From: JAYVSZ01 sp043774925
Lineage (GTDB): Bacteria; Pseudomonadota; Gammaproteobacteria; Burkholderiales; Methylophilaceae
DNA length: 64,000 nucleotides
Assembly: GCA_043774925.1 (NCBI GenBank)
Contig: JAYVSZ010000040.1
Span: 29,905-93,904 of the forward strand
Direction of reading: 5' to 3'
Part shown: positions 44,857 through 54,894 of the stretch, piece after piece
Position numbering within the stretch: the stretch's first letter is position 1
How the letters are laid out: every line of letters begins with the position of its first letter
Made by a program: the position numbers and the translations under genes
Notes under the pieces: generated by a model
The model's database searches: none
What the model was told of the DNA's origin: nothing
The model's input: the letters and a program-made list of their open reading frames with translations, nothing else

Positions 44857-46194
44857 CTAGAATTTATCTTCTAAGCGCAATTCAACAAAAGCGCGGTCGC
44901 GAAGTTCGCGAATCCAATCTTGGTAAGCTTCATCCGCTTTACGGGTGCGAATCTCCTGTCGCGCTTTCAAACGTGCAGCTTCTTTGGTCATGTCTTGTTT
45001 GCGGCGCTCGATGACTTGAATAATATGCCAGCCAAATGGCGAGCGCACAGGCGCGCTGATTTCACCAAGTTTCAAATCGTTCATGGCTTGCTCGAATTGC
45101 GGCACCGTGTCGCCTGGGTTCACCCAGCCCAAATCGCCACCGTTGTTGGCAGAACCGTCTTCTGAGTATTGGCGCGCCATGTCTTCAAACTTGGTGCCGT
45201 GATCCAAGCGCTCTTTGATGTTATCCATTTTTAGTTTGGCTTCTTTTTCTGAAACCACTTCGGTGAGCTTAATCAAAATGTGCCGTGCGTGGGTTTGATC
45301 TACGACAAGCGGCGAGCTGCCGCCACGACGATTGGTGAGTTTGAGGATGTGAAAGCCGTTCGGGCTGCGTAACGGTTTTGAAACTTCGCCCACTTGCAGC
45401 GGTTGAAGTGTTTCTAAAAATAGCGCGGGCATTTGGCTGCTGGTTTTCCAGCCTAAAGTGCCGCCTTCTAGGGCGTTTGGTGCATCAGAAACACTGGCAG
45501 AAACTTGCTCAAAACTCGCGCCGCCAGCCAATTGTTTGAGTGCAGCTTCTACTTTTGTTTTAGCTTTTTGTAAATCTTCAGGCGTTGCATCCTCTGGCGT
45601 GCGAATTAAAATATGCGAAATTTCCATTTCGTCTAAGTCGTCTTTGCGGTTGGCTTGCGTGGTTAAAAAATTATCCACTTCGCCGTCGCTCACATTGACT
45701 TTGTTATCCACATCGCGCTCTTTTAACCTAGCAATGGTGATTTCTGTGCGGATATCTTCACGGAATTTGCGGTAACTTAGACCATCTTTTTGCAGCGCAT
45801 CTTTAAATTCGTCAATCCCCATTTTGTTTTGCTCGGCAATGCGCATCACGGTTTTATCAAGCTGTGTGTCGTCAATTTTAATGCCGGTTTGCGCTGCCAA
45901 CTGCATCTGCAAACTGTCGGAAATGAGGCGCTCCAAAATTTGTTTTTCCAAAACATCTTGCGGCGGCAATTGTGTGCCTTGCTTTTCTAACTGCGCCGTG
46001 ACGGTGCTCACTCTGCCCGCCAGTTCTTGCTCTGTAATCACGCTTTGATCGACAATCGCAATAATACGATCCATCTTAGTGACGCCACTTGCCGCGGGCT
46101 TTTCTGCACTAAGCGCCAAGCTATTTGCAAACAAGCTGCTTGCAAATAAACATGAAAAAATAAAATTTTTAAAAGTTTTGTTTAGTAGTTTCAT
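44857..46194 (-). CDS. surA: Periplasmic chaperone / peptidyl-prolyl isomerase SurA
   Basis: SurA guides outer membrane proteins, LptD among them, to the BAM complex. The 445-residue protein has a signal peptide (FSCLFASSLFANSLALSA). An N-terminal chaperone domain follows, then two parvulin domains: the first near EMEISHILIRTPED, the second near QTHARHILIKLTE. The pattern GGTLGWK / GGDLGWVNPG occurs in both. It overlaps lptD by 4 nt, so the chaperone and one of its main clients are coupled. Confidence 0.96.
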   Translation of the reverse strand: MKLLNKTFKNFIFSCLFASSLFANSLALSAEKPAASGVTKMDRIIAIVDQSVITEQELAGRVSTVTAQLEKQGTQLPPQDVLEKQILERLISDSLQMQLAAQTGIKIDDTQLDKTVMRIAEQNKMGIDEFKDALQKDGLSYRKFREDIRTEITIARLKERDVDNKVNVSDGEVDNFLTTQANRKDDLDEMEISHILIRTPEDATPEDLQKAKTKVEAALKQLAGGASFEQVSASVSDAPNALEGGTLGWKTSSQMPALFLETLQPLQVGEVSKPLRSPNGFHILKLTNRRGGSSPLVVDQTHARHILIKLTEVVSEKEAKLKMDNIKERLDHGTKFEDMARQYSEDGSANNGGDLGWVNPGDTVPQFEQAMNDLKLGEISAPVRSPFGWHIIQVIERRKQDMTKEAARLKARQEIRTRKADEAYQDWIRELRDRAFVELRLEDKF

Positions 46195-48614
46195 CGGTTG
46201 TAATTCTGCTGCCTATAAATGTTGGGGATTTCGCTTGTGCTTAAATAGCCTGGAATGTCGCGCCTCAGCAAGTTAAGTGGGTTCGCGCCAATAGAGGCTA
46301 AGCCACCAAGTTCGAGCTGAAAGAATAGCCCATAGTTTGCTTTGGCCGTTGCCGTTTCTACACGCTGCATCACAGCGCGCGCTTGCCAACAGCCTGCATC
46401 ATATTCAAGCCCTGCGATGCTTTCAATCGGTTTATGTTCGCGTACAGAGTAGTTGTACCGCCCCACGCCATACCAGCCGCGGCTAAGAGGCCATTGGCCA
46501 GAAACATTGATTTGCTCCAAAAAAGCTTGTGTGTAGCGGTAACCAAAGTTTAGCAGTTTTCCTGGCTCAGGGTTGTAACGCGCCAGCATATTACCACGCA
46601 CTAAGCCTGCGCCGTCTGTGTTGTATTGCCAAAATGCATCTAAATTCCATTGGTTAGAAAGCCTTGCCGTGACTGCCGCAATGACATCTGACGAGTTGCT
46701 GTTGGATAATATTGCGCCTGGCAGGCCTACCTTTTGTTTTTCAAAGTAATAACGTTGACCGACCGTTGCCGTAAAACGTTCAATGCCAGTGTCGCGGTCA
46801 ATCATGCGCGTGGTGAGCGCCAAACTGAGCTGGTTGGCGTTGTTGATTCTATCGCTGCCAGTAAATTGGTTCTCGCTAAACAAGGTGGTGAGATTCAAGT
46901 CGGAAAGCGCAGAGTCGAAAACGGGGAGTTGATCTTGGTTTTTGTTGGGAATGTACACGTAGAACATGCGCGGTTCGATGGTTTGCGTGTAGTTATTTTT
47001 AACAATACCAAAATCACGTTCAAAATATAAGCCGCTATCTACGCTTAAAATTGGCAAAGTGCGTGAGTCAGAATTATTGGCAACGGTTTGGCCATTGACC
47101 GCAAAGTTATTGTCTTTCAAGTTGTAGTAAGTGCTGTGTACGCCAAATTTGGGGGTGATAAACCCATAAGATTGCGTCATTGGCACGCTGATACTCGGAT
47201 ATAAGGTAAGGCGATTGCCCGTTGCGGCTAGCGTGGCACGCTCATTACGGTCAAAGTAAGCGTACTGACTATACAAATCAGTCGTTAAATAATTCCAGTC
47301 TTTATTTGCGGTAAGTGTGAGTTGAGGCAAGCGTTGGTAAGGATAGGAAATGCCATCTAAGGTTTGGTATTTTTGCGCAATGCCGTTAAAGCGCCATACG
47401 TCGCCAACGTAATCTACTCGGCCTTCTTGCGGTAAATTGACGCGGCTGGTACTGATGATGCGCGTGGACATATCGGCAAAAAACGCATTGTCAGACACTT
47501 TTTCTAAGTTATAGCCCGCTGACCAGCCACTGCCTAAATTATGGCTATGGCTGATGTTAGCGTAATAGCGGCGCTGGTCAGTTTGGCTGTCTTTATCTAA
47601 ATATTCCAAGCTATCTACGCCTGAGTAACTTTCGCCCAAGTAACGAAACTCGCCTTGCAATTGCACGCCGCGTTTACTCAAGTAGCGCGCGCCCACCGTG
47701 GCATCCATATCTGGCGCAATGTTGATGTAATACGGGATTGTAGCCTCAAAACCGCTGCGCGTGGTGGAGCCAATCGTTGGCGAAAGCAAGCCGGATTTGC
47801 GCTCATTGTTAAACGAAAACTTCATCCACGGCGTATAAAGTAGCGGCACGCCTTTAAATTCTACGTACGCATTTTTGGCCGTGCCAGATTGTGTGTAATC
47901 GTCAAGTTCGATTTCCTTGGCTTTAATGTACCAATCGTCCACGCCCGCCTCGCAAGTGGTGTAGCGTGCATCTTTCAAGCGTTTTTTGTCTTGGCCTTCA
48001 AATAGCACCTGTTTAGCATCGCCGCGCGATGAATTAAATTTAGGGTCAACCGACGCTTGCCCGATTGGCGTTGCCGGCTCACGATAATTATCTTCATAAA
48101 GCTTGGGGTTGTCGGTCAGGCTGGTTTGTGCATTCAGCAATTTGGATTGTGTATAAACATTCGGATTATTCTGTGGAACGGCTGCTTTGTTGTTTGCCGC
48201 ACGGTTGAGCGTAATGCTGGCGTCTTTCATCTCGCCCACACTTTCGCTTAAGCGCATTTTGAGCGCGGGGCCTTTAATTTCGCTATCGCCCAAATTAATA
48301 CGCGCATTGCCGTCCACTTTTAGCTCATCGTTTTGCACGTCATAATTAATCTCATCGCCAGAGATGGTTTGCTCGCCCTTGCGTATGATGGCGTTGCCGC
48401 TGGCGTGCATTTTGCGGTCAAGATACAAGTCCAGCTTATCGCCTTCAATCTGAATCGCCTCAGGCTGCACATCTGGTGGCAGCGATTCTGGCACTTCTGC
48501 AAGGTCCAGCGCCATGGTTTCTGCCGATGCAGATGCGCAAAAGCAGAGCAACAAAATGCTGGCTAAAGCTGCAAAATTTTTTGCGATATTGATGTGTTTG
48601 CGGGCGCGGTTCAA
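46191..48614 (-). CDS. lptD: LPS-assembly protein LptD
   Basis: LptD places LPS in the outer leaflet of the outer membrane. After the signal peptide (ALASILLLCFCASASA) comes an OstA-like beta-jellyroll (about residues 50-140) with ISGDEINYDVQNDELKVDG, a linker and then the large barrel. Conserved cysteines are seen in YTTCEAGVDD and DAGCWQARAV; DsbC in this window may help form such disulfides. Length is 807. It diverges from amgK, and the 156-nt gap must hold promoters for both. Confidence 0.95.
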   Translation of the reverse strand: MNRARKHINIAKNFAALASILLLCFCASASAETMALDLAEVPESLPPDVQPEAIQIEGDKLDLYLDRKMHASGNAIIRKGEQTISGDEINYDVQNDELKVDGNARINLGDSEIKGPALKMRLSESVGEMKDASITLNRAANNKAAVPQNNPNVYTQSKLLNAQTSLTDNPKLYEDNYREPATPIGQASVDPKFNSSRGDAKQVLFEGQDKKRLKDARYTTCEAGVDDWYIKAKEIELDDYTQSGTAKNAYVEFKGVPLLYTPWMKFSFNNERKSGLLSPTIGSTTRSGFEATIPYYINIAPDMDATVGARYLSKRGVQLQGEFRYLGESYSGVDSLEYLDKDSQTDQRRYYANISHSHNLGSGWSAGYNLEKVSDNAFFADMSTRIISTSRVNLPQEGRVDYVGDVWRFNGIAQKYQTLDGISYPYQRLPQLTLTANKDWNYLTTDLYSQYAYFDRNERATLAATGNRLTLYPSISVPMTQSYGFITPKFGVHSTYYNLKDNNFAVNGQTVANNSDSRTLPILSVDSGLYFERDFGIVKNNYTQTIEPRMFYVYIPNKNQDQLPVFDSALSDLNLTTLFSENQFTGSDRINNANQLSLALTTRMIDRDTGIERFTATVGQRYYFEKQKVGLPGAILSNSNSSDVIAAVTARLSNQWNLDAFWQYNTDGAGLVRGNMLARYNPEPGKLLNFGYRYTQAFLEQINVSGQWPLSRGWYGVGRYNYSVREHKPIESIAGLEYDAGCWQARAVMQRVETATAKANYGLFFQLELGGLASIGANPLNLLRRDIPGYLSTSEIPNIYRQQNYNR

Positions 48615-48770
48615 ATGGGTTTAAATAATATTGGTTTTGAATGATTTAAAGCTTAAATATAGAGTTTTGGCTACTAGTGATAAAATCGCACAAAAGCGGC
48701 TTTAAATCAATCAAAATATGGCTTTTTGGCTGAGTATTAATGCAAGTTTTAAATTTAAAAAAGGTGTCGT

Positions 48771-49763
48771 GTGGATAGAAAATTACAATTAGAAAACTGG
48801 CTTAGCCAAGTTTTAGGCGCAAAACCGTATACATTAACCACCGCCTCGGCCGATGCCAGCTTCAGGCGTTATTTCCGTGTGCATGCGACTGGTGAGACGA
48901 TGATTGCCATGGATGCGCCGCCACCGCAAGAAGATTGTACGCCGTTTGTGAAGGTGGCTAAGCTGATGCTGGATGCGGGTTTGAACGTGCCGAAAGTGAT
49001 TGCGCAAGATTTAGCGCAAGGATTTTTGCTGCTCAGCGATTTGGGCGATGACACGTTTTTGAGCAAATTAAATACAGATAGCGCGCAACCGCTTTATGGC
49101 AATGCAACCGATGCGCTGATTAAGTTGCAACTTGCCAGCAAGCCTAATATTTTGCCTGCGTATGACGAGGCGCTACTCACGCGCGAAATGAATTTATTTC
49201 CCGATTGGTACATCGCAAAGCATTTGGGTGTTGCCCTGCAAGCCAATCAGGATGCGGCTCTCAGAGCATCGTTTCAAGTGTTAAATGCAAATATTCTTTC
49301 ACAAGGTCAAGTCTACGTGCACCGCGATTACCATTCGCGTAACCTCATGGTTTGCAAAGAAAATCCAGGCGTGTTGGATTTTCAAGATGCGGTTTATGGC
49401 GCAATTACTTACGATTTGGTTTCATTGCTTAAAGACGCCTACATTGCGTGGGACGAAGAGCAAATCATCGATTGGGCGGTGCGCTACTGGCAGCCTGCCA
49501 AAAAAGCGGGCTTGCCTGTGCCGCAAGATTTTAGTGAGTTTTATCGCAATTTTGAGTGGATGGGCGCGCAGCGTCATATCAAGGTTTTGGGCATTTTTGC
49601 AAGGCTGTACCACCGTGACGGCAAAGACGGCTATTTAAAAGACATGCCACTAGTGATGCAATATTTGCGCAAAGTGTGTGGACGTTATATAGAGTTGCGC
49701 CCCATGCTCAAGCTGTTGAATACGCTGGAAGGTCACCAAGAAAAAGCAGGTTATACGTTTTGA
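48771..49763 (+). CDS. amgK: Cell-wall sugar kinase AmgK
   Basis: AmgK phosphorylates N-acetylmuramate and N-acetylglucosamine at the anomeric position in peptidoglycan recycling. The start is GTG 48771, supported by an AAAGG site. The 330-residue aminoglycoside-phosphotransferase-like fold has DASFRRYFRV, then YVHRDYHSRNLMV with the catalytic Asp and VLDFQDAVYG with the metal Asp. The next gene, murU, overlaps by one base. The pair next to lptD is also known from Pseudomonas, which supports the call. Confidence 0.9.
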   Translation: MDRKLQLENWLSQVLGAKPYTLTTASADASFRRYFRVHATGETMIAMDAPPPQEDCTPFVKVAKLMLDAGLNVPKVIAQDLAQGFLLLSDLGDDTFLSKLNTDSAQPLYGNATDALIKLQLASKPNILPAYDEALLTREMNLFPDWYIAKHLGVALQANQDAALRASFQVLNANILSQGQVYVHRDYHSRNLMVCKENPGVLDFQDAVYGAITYDLVSLLKDAYIAWDEEQIIDWAVRYWQPAKKAGLPVPQDFSEFYRNFEWMGAQRHIKVLGIFARLYHRDGKDGYLKDMPLVMQYLRKVCGRYIELRPMLKLLNTLEGHQEKAGYTF

Positions 49764-50419
49764 TGAAAGCTATGATTTTAGCTGCTGGGCGCGGAGAAAG
49801 GATGAGGCCGCTTACTGATTACACGCCAAAACCTTTACTTAAAGTCGGCGGAAAGTCGCTGATTGTGTGGCATTTGGAACGATTGGCAAAAGCTGGTTTC
49901 AAAGAAGTGGTGATTAACCATGCGCATTTAGGCGAACAGATTGAACAAGCGCTGGGCGACGGCAAACAATGGGGCGTAAGCATTCAATATAGTCCAGAAA
50001 AGGTTGCGCTAGAAACCGCAGGTGGCATCGCCAACGCCTTGTATTTATTGGGTAGCGAGTCATTTTTAGTGGTGAATGCCGATACATTTACCGATGTTGA
50101 TTTTAGCGCTTTAAGCATAACAAAACCTAATCTTGCGCATTTGGTGATGGTAGATAATCCGCCACAACATGTGCATGGTGATTTTGCTTTACATCAGGGC
50201 AAATTGAGTGAAAATGGCCATCCTAAACTTACATTTTCAGGCGTTGGTATTTATCACCCTGATTTATTCGCCAGTGTGGTGCGGGGCGAGGCTGCTAAAC
50301 TCACGCCCTTACTCAATGCGGCAATGACAAAAGGTTTGGTCACAGGCCAACACCACCAAGGCGTTTGGCACGATATTGGCACGCCGCAGCGTCTTGCTGA
50401 ACTTGATGCTTCGTTATAG
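49763..50419 (+). CDS. murU: N-acetylmuramate alpha-1-phosphate uridylyltransferase
   Basis: MurU turns MurNAc-1-phosphate into UDP-MurNAc and so bypasses MurA, the fosfomycin target. I start at ATG 49763, on the amgK stop. The 218-residue protein has the nucleotide motif MILAAGRGERMRPLTDYTPKP in overlapping parts, FLVVNADTFTDVDF with the metal Asp, and HDIGTPQRLAEL at the end. It is shorter than glucose-1-phosphate transferases, as MurU is. Confidence 0.92.
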   Translation: MKAMILAAGRGERMRPLTDYTPKPLLKVGGKSLIVWHLERLAKAGFKEVVINHAHLGEQIEQALGDGKQWGVSIQYSPEKVALETAGGIANALYLLGSESFLVVNADTFTDVDFSALSITKPNLAHLVMVDNPPQHVHGDFALHQGKLSENGHPKLTFSGVGIYHPDLFASVVRGEAAKLTPLLNAAMTKGLVTGQHHQGVWHDIGTPQRLAELDASL

Positions 50420-50431
50420 AGTCACAAACTT

Positions 50432-51736
50432 ATGATAAATAAACAAGAATTTAGTGCAAGACGTCAAAAATTATTAGCGCAAATGGGCGAAGGCGTAGCC
50501 GTTATCCCAACCGCGCCAGAAGCGATTCGCAACCGCGATAGTCATTATCCGTATCGTTTCGACAGTTACTTTTACTATTTAACAGGTTTTAAAGAGCCTG
50601 AATCTGTGTTGATTCTAATTGCTGGAAAGCAGCCGAAAAGCATTTTATTTTGTCGCAATAAAGATACGGAGCGGGAGATTTGGGATGGTTTTCGCTATGG
50701 TGCAGATGCCGCAAAAAGCGAGTTTGGCTTCGATGAAACCTATTCTATTTCTCAACTAGATGAAATCGCGCCGAAATTGCTGGCGAATCAAACTAAGTTA
50801 TTTTTTAGTCTAGGCGCAGACACGGCTTGGGACGCGCGCGTGACGGGCTGGCTGAACTCAGTCAAGAATCAAGCCGGGACTGGTGTGAGTGCGCCAGAAG
50901 AAATCATCGATATTCGCAAACTTGTGGATGAAATGCGCTTGTTTAAATCGCCCTACGAGCTAGATTTGATGCGGAGCTCCGCCAATATCGCAGCGGGTGC
51001 GCATAACCGTGCAATGCAATTTATAAAACCAAATATGCATGAATACGAAATCGAAGCGGAATTTCTGCATGAGTTTTATCGCAAAGGCGCGCAAGCGCCA
51101 GCCTACACCAGCATCGTCGCGGGCGGCGCCAATGCTTGCACGCTGCATTACAACGCTAATAACGCCCAGTTGAATAATGGCGAACTATTGTTAATTGACG
51201 CGGGTTGTGAGCTCGATGGTTACGCTTCTGATATTACGCGCACTTTCCCAATTAACGGAAAATTTAGCGCGCCGCAAAAAGATTTGTATGAACTGGTTTT
51301 ATCTGCACAAGCAGCGGCGATTGCGGAGACAAAAACTGGCAAGCATTGGAACGCACCGCACGAAGCTGCGCTGGATGTTTTGGTGGATGGCTTTATTCAT
51401 TACGGTTTGTGCAAAGGCACAAAAGCCGAAATATTAGAAACTGGCGCATATCGCCAGTTTTATATGCACCGCACGGGGCATTGGCTGGGGCTTGATGTGC
51501 ATGACGCAGGCGAATACAAAGTGGCAGGCGAATGGCGCGCGCTGCAACCCAATATGGTGCTCACTGTTGAGCCAGGCTGTTATGTGCGCCCCGCGGACAA
51601 TGTGCCTGAACATTTTTGGAACATTGGCATCCGTATTGAAGATGATGTTCTAGTGACGAAAACCGGCAATGAAATTTTGACCATCAACGCGCCCAAGACC
51701 GTGGTGGATATTGAATCTGCGATGAAAAAGCAATGA
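50432..51736 (+). CDS. pepP: Xaa-Pro aminopeptidase (aminopeptidase P)
   Basis: PepP removes N-terminal residues before proline. The 434-residue protein has the N-terminal domain with RDSHYPYRFDSYFYYLTGF. The pita-bread metalloenzyme domain shows LLIDAGCELDGYASDITRTF, HRTGHWLGLDVHDAG and VLTVEPGCYV, with five metal ligands (D, D, H, E, E). The stop overlaps the following gene by 4 nt. The order pepP-ubiH-ubiI is shared with E. coli. Confidence 0.95.
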   Translation: MINKQEFSARRQKLLAQMGEGVAVIPTAPEAIRNRDSHYPYRFDSYFYYLTGFKEPESVLILIAGKQPKSILFCRNKDTEREIWDGFRYGADAAKSEFGFDETYSISQLDEIAPKLLANQTKLFFSLGADTAWDARVTGWLNSVKNQAGTGVSAPEEIIDIRKLVDEMRLFKSPYELDLMRSSANIAAGAHNRAMQFIKPNMHEYEIEAEFLHEFYRKGAQAPAYTSIVAGGANACTLHYNANNAQLNNGELLLIDAGCELDGYASDITRTFPINGKFSAPQKDLYELVLSAQAAAIAETKTGKHWNAPHEAALDVLVDGFIHYGLCKGTKAEILETGAYRQFYMHRTGHWLGLDVHDAGEYKVAGEWRALQPNMVLTVEPGCYVRPADNVPEHFWNIGIRIEDDVLVTKTGNEILTINAPKTVVDIESAMKKQ

Positions 51737-52878
51737 GCGAAATTGTCATCGTTGGTGGCGGTCCAGTTGGCGCAGTGTTGGCGCTGGTTTTGCAGCAGCA
51801 GGGCATCGCCACAACTGTGCTGGAAGCGCGCGCAAAAGGTGCCTCACATGCCGACAAACGAGCACTGGCCTTGTCTTATGGCAGTAGACAGATTTTTGAA
51901 AAACTTGGTGTTTGGAACGAAATTGCGCCGCATGCAACGGCGATTAACACCATTCACATCTCGCAGCGCGGCGGTTTAGGGCGCAGCAAACTGAATGCGG
52001 CTGACCATAATCTGCCTGCGCTTGGCTACGTGGTGGCGTATGGCGTGCTGACGAAAGTGCTGGATGCAAAATTGGAAAGCGCGAATATTTTGTATCAAGC
52101 TATTGCCCTGAAAGCCAATATCCACGGGGGTCATGGCGAGGTGGTATTTGCACAAAATAGCCAAGAAAACACACTTTCTAGTCCATTGTTGATCATTGCG
52201 GATGGCGGCAATAGCTTGGAAATTGCGGGTATTACACGCGAAACCAAAGAGTATGGGCACAACGCGCTGGTGAGCAAAGTCACAAGCGAATTGCCGCATA
52301 ATAATATTGCTTACGAGCGCTTTACGCCGCAAGGGCCAATGGCGCTTTTGCCGAATGGTGAACGTGACTTTTCGCTTGTGTGGACGGGTGAAAAAGACGC
52401 GGTTGATGCACTGCTCGCGCTAGATGAGGCAACGTTTTTAAGCCAATTACACGAAGCTTTTGGCGACCGCGTTGGCAAATTTATGCGTGTGGAAAAACGC
52501 ATGAGTTTTCCGCTTAAATTAAGCACCTTAAAACCCGCCACCGTGCCACATTTAGCTGTGATTGGCAATGCCGCGCAGACTATGCACCCCGTTGCGGGAC
52601 AAGGTTTTAACGTGGGTTTGCGTGACGCGATGACACTGGCGGATTTGATTGTTGGCTCATCCGCAGAGAAATTGGGCACGGAAGAAATGTTGAAAAAATA
52701 CAGCGAAAATCGCCAGCGCGATACCAAAGGCGGCATTTTATTTACCGATTTTTTGGTGAATATTTTCTCCAACGATTTGCTCGGCGTTTCCGCGTTGCGC
52801 GGCGCTGGGCTTGGCTTTTTGGATATTGTAAAACCTGCAAAAAGTTTTTTGGTGGGCAAAATGAGCTTTGGAAAATAG
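51733..52878 (+). CDS. ubiH: UbiH/UbiF-family FAD-dependent hydroxylase
   Basis: Enzymes of this family hydroxylate the ring of ubiquinone precursors. The 381-residue protein has the FAD motif IVGGGPVGAVLALVL at residues 5-19, GNAAQTMHPVAGQGFNVG near residue 278 and a C-terminal helical part. It is coupled to pepP. By position it corresponds to UbiH, but ring position cannot be told from sequence alone. Confidence 0.85.
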   Translation: MSEIVIVGGGPVGAVLALVLQQQGIATTVLEARAKGASHADKRALALSYGSRQIFEKLGVWNEIAPHATAINTIHISQRGGLGRSKLNAADHNLPALGYVVAYGVLTKVLDAKLESANILYQAIALKANIHGGHGEVVFAQNSQENTLSSPLLIIADGGNSLEIAGITRETKEYGHNALVSKVTSELPHNNIAYERFTPQGPMALLPNGERDFSLVWTGEKDAVDALLALDEATFLSQLHEAFGDRVGKFMRVEKRMSFPLKLSTLKPATVPHLAVIGNAAQTMHPVAGQGFNVGLRDAMTLADLIVGSSAEKLGTEEMLKKYSENRQRDTKGGILFTDFLVNIFSNDLLGVSALRGAGLGFLDIVKPAKSFLVGKMSFGK

Positions 52879-52886
52879 ACCTCAAA

Positions 52887-54068
52887 ATGACGCATGCATG
52901 TGACATTATTGTCGTAGGCGCAGGTTTGGTAGGACTTTCCGCCGCTGTTGCATTCTCGCAATTGGGCAAAAGCGTGGTGTTGGTCGATGCGAAAAAGGAC
53001 GAAATTAAAAAAACCAACACTTGGGATTCTCGCATTTACGCGCTGACGCCAGCGACGGAAAATTGGCTAAGAGCACTAGGTGTTTGGCAGCATGTTGATA
53101 CAGCACGCGTGAATGAGATTCACGCCATGCACTTGTGGAGCGATAGTTCTAAAAGCCCGTTGAGTTTGGCGGATAGCGATGCAAACATCGAAAAACTGGG
53201 CGTAATTGTTGAGAGTGTCAATTTAATGCAAGCGCTGCAAGCCACCAATATCCAAATCAATGGCCATGCGGCTTATGGCATGGTGGTTAAGTATGCAACG
53301 TGTAAAAGCATTGAAAATACAGCGCAGGCTATTTGCTTAACTTTGGATGACGGCGCACAAATTTCGGCCAAGTTATTGGTGGCGGCGGATGGCGCAAATT
53401 CGTTTGTAAGAAAACAAATGAATATTGCGACTAAATCAAAACCGTTGCATCAAACTGCAATTGTGGCGAATTTTTCCAGCGAAAAATCGCATCAAAACAT
53501 TGCGCATCAATGGTTTGGCGTGCACGAAACCATGGCGTTGCTGCCGTTGGTCGGCAAAAATGTGTCGTTGGTCTGGTCGTTGTCCACCGAAATGGCGCAT
53601 CAGCTATTATTACTGGACAAAGCTGCGCTTGCGGCGCGCGTTGGCGAGAAATCGAAGCAAATGTTGGGCGATTTGCGGCTGGAAGGTGAAGTGCTATCGT
53701 TTGCTTTAAATCAAGCGACGGCGACGCAACTGATTGCCGAGCGTGTGGTCATAATAGGAGACGCGGCGCATCAAATTCACCCAATGGCAGGACAGGGCGT
53801 GAATTTGGGCTTTAGGGATGTCATTGCGGTACAAGATTTGCTTGCTAAAACCCATGCGATGCAGGATATTGGCGAATATGTTTTTTTGCGAGAATATGAA
53901 CGAGGTCGGAAAGCCGATATTATGCGCATAAATGGCTTAACATCTGGCTTAGATGCCTTGTTTGCAAGTGAGTACGAAATATTGAAAAAGTTGACAAATT
54001 TTGGCATGCGGACGTTAAATAAGCGTGATTCGATTAAGAAAGTTTTGATAAAACAAGCGGTAGCGTAA
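52887..54068 (+). CDS. Second UbiH/UbiI-family FAD-dependent hydroxylase
   Basis: The 393-residue protein is a second member of the family. It has VVGAGLVGLSAAVAF for FAD binding, TWDSRIYALTPATENWL near residue 47 and IGDAAHQIHPMAGQGVNLG in the middle. It lies 8 nt after the first hydroxylase. Together the two may cover two of the three ring hydroxylations needed for ubiquinone. By position it corresponds to UbiI (VisC) of E. coli; the symbol is left open because regiospecificity differs between lineages. Confidence 0.85.
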   Translation: MTHACDIIVVGAGLVGLSAAVAFSQLGKSVVLVDAKKDEIKKTNTWDSRIYALTPATENWLRALGVWQHVDTARVNEIHAMHLWSDSSKSPLSLADSDANIEKLGVIVESVNLMQALQATNIQINGHAAYGMVVKYATCKSIENTAQAICLTLDDGAQISAKLLVAADGANSFVRKQMNIATKSKPLHQTAIVANFSSEKSHQNIAHQWFGVHETMALLPLVGKNVSLVWSLSTEMAHQLLLLDKAALAARVGEKSKQMLGDLRLEGEVLSFALNQATATQLIAERVVIIGDAAHQIHPMAGQGVNLGFRDVIAVQDLLAKTHAMQDIGEYVFLREYERGRKADIMRINGLTSGLDALFASEYEILKKLTNFGMRTLNKRDSIKKVLIKQAVA

Positions 54069-54093
54069 GACCGAACTTTGATAGAAAGTAAAA

Positions 54094-54822
54094 ATGAAAT
54101 TTAAAAATTTAGTAGCAATGACGTTGTTAGCAGTCAGCCAATTGGTGGTTGCGGATGAAGTGAGCTTGAAAAAAGCGCTTGAAACAGCTTATCCAAAATT
54201 TAAAATTGATAGCGTGGTTAAAACTCCATACGCTGGCTTGTATGAAGTTTTTATGGGCGGACAAATTGTCTACACTGATGAAAAACTGACTTTTTTAATT
54301 GCAGAAGGTCGTTTGGTTGACCCAAAAACGAAAAAAGACGTGACGGGTGAGCGTTTGGAAGAGTTAACAAAAATTGACTTTAATACGCTGCCTTTGGATC
54401 AAGCAATTAAAGTGGTTAAAGGTAACGGCAGTCGAAAATTGGTGGTGTTCTCCGATGTGGATTGCCCATATTGCAAGCGCCTAGAGCAAAAAGAGCTGGT
54501 GAATATTACCGATGTGACGGTGTACACATTTTTATACCCCTTGGTGCAATTGCACCCAGATTCACCAGAGAAATCAAAAGCGATTTGGTGCGCAGGTAAC
54601 CGTGTAAAAGCATGGAATGATTGGATATTGAATAATCAATTACCTACAACTGCAGGCAACTGTGAAGTGCCGCTAGAACGCGTGGGCGAGCTTGCAAGAA
54701 AAATAGGGGTAACCAGTACGCCGACGCTTATTTTTGCTGATGGCAAGCGCATGATGGGTGCGCAGCCTTATAAAGAAATTGAGAAATCGATGCAGGCGGC
54801 GCAAGTAGCTATAAAAAAATAG
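54094..54822 (+). CDS. dsbC: Thiol:disulfide interchange protein DsbC
   Basis: DsbC reshuffles wrong disulfides in the periplasm. The 242-residue protein has a signal peptide (MTLLAVSQLVVA), an N-terminal dimer domain with ITGE-like turns and a thioredoxin domain with the CPYC site (C124-C127). A second cysteine pair is in AIWCAGNRV and AGNCEVP, and GVTSTPTLIFADG holds the cis-proline. It ends at a strong terminator shared with pilC. Confidence 0.94.
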   Translation: MKFKNLVAMTLLAVSQLVVADEVSLKKALETAYPKFKIDSVVKTPYAGLYEVFMGGQIVYTDEKLTFLIAEGRLVDPKTKKDVTGERLEELTKIDFNTLPLDQAIKVVKGNGSRKLVVFSDVDCPYCKRLEQKELVNITDVTVYTFLYPLVQLHPDSPEKSKAIWCAGNRVKAWNDWILNNQLPTTAGNCEVPLERVGELARKIGVTSTPTLIFADGKRMMGAQPYKEIEKSMQAAQVAIKK

Positions 54823-54847
54823 TTTTGTAGCACGGAGACTAGTTAGT

Positions 54848-54883
54848 AAAAAAGGTGAACACTTGTTGGTGTTCACCTTTTTT
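54848..54883. terminator. Bidirectional terminator between dsbC and pilC
   Basis: The arms AAAAAAGGTGAACAC (54848-54862) and GTGTTCACCTTTTTT (54869-54883) pair perfectly around TTGTTG. An A-run on one side and a T-run on the other make it work for both convergent genes. Confidence 0.93.
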
Positions 54884-54894
54884 GTTTTGCTGGT

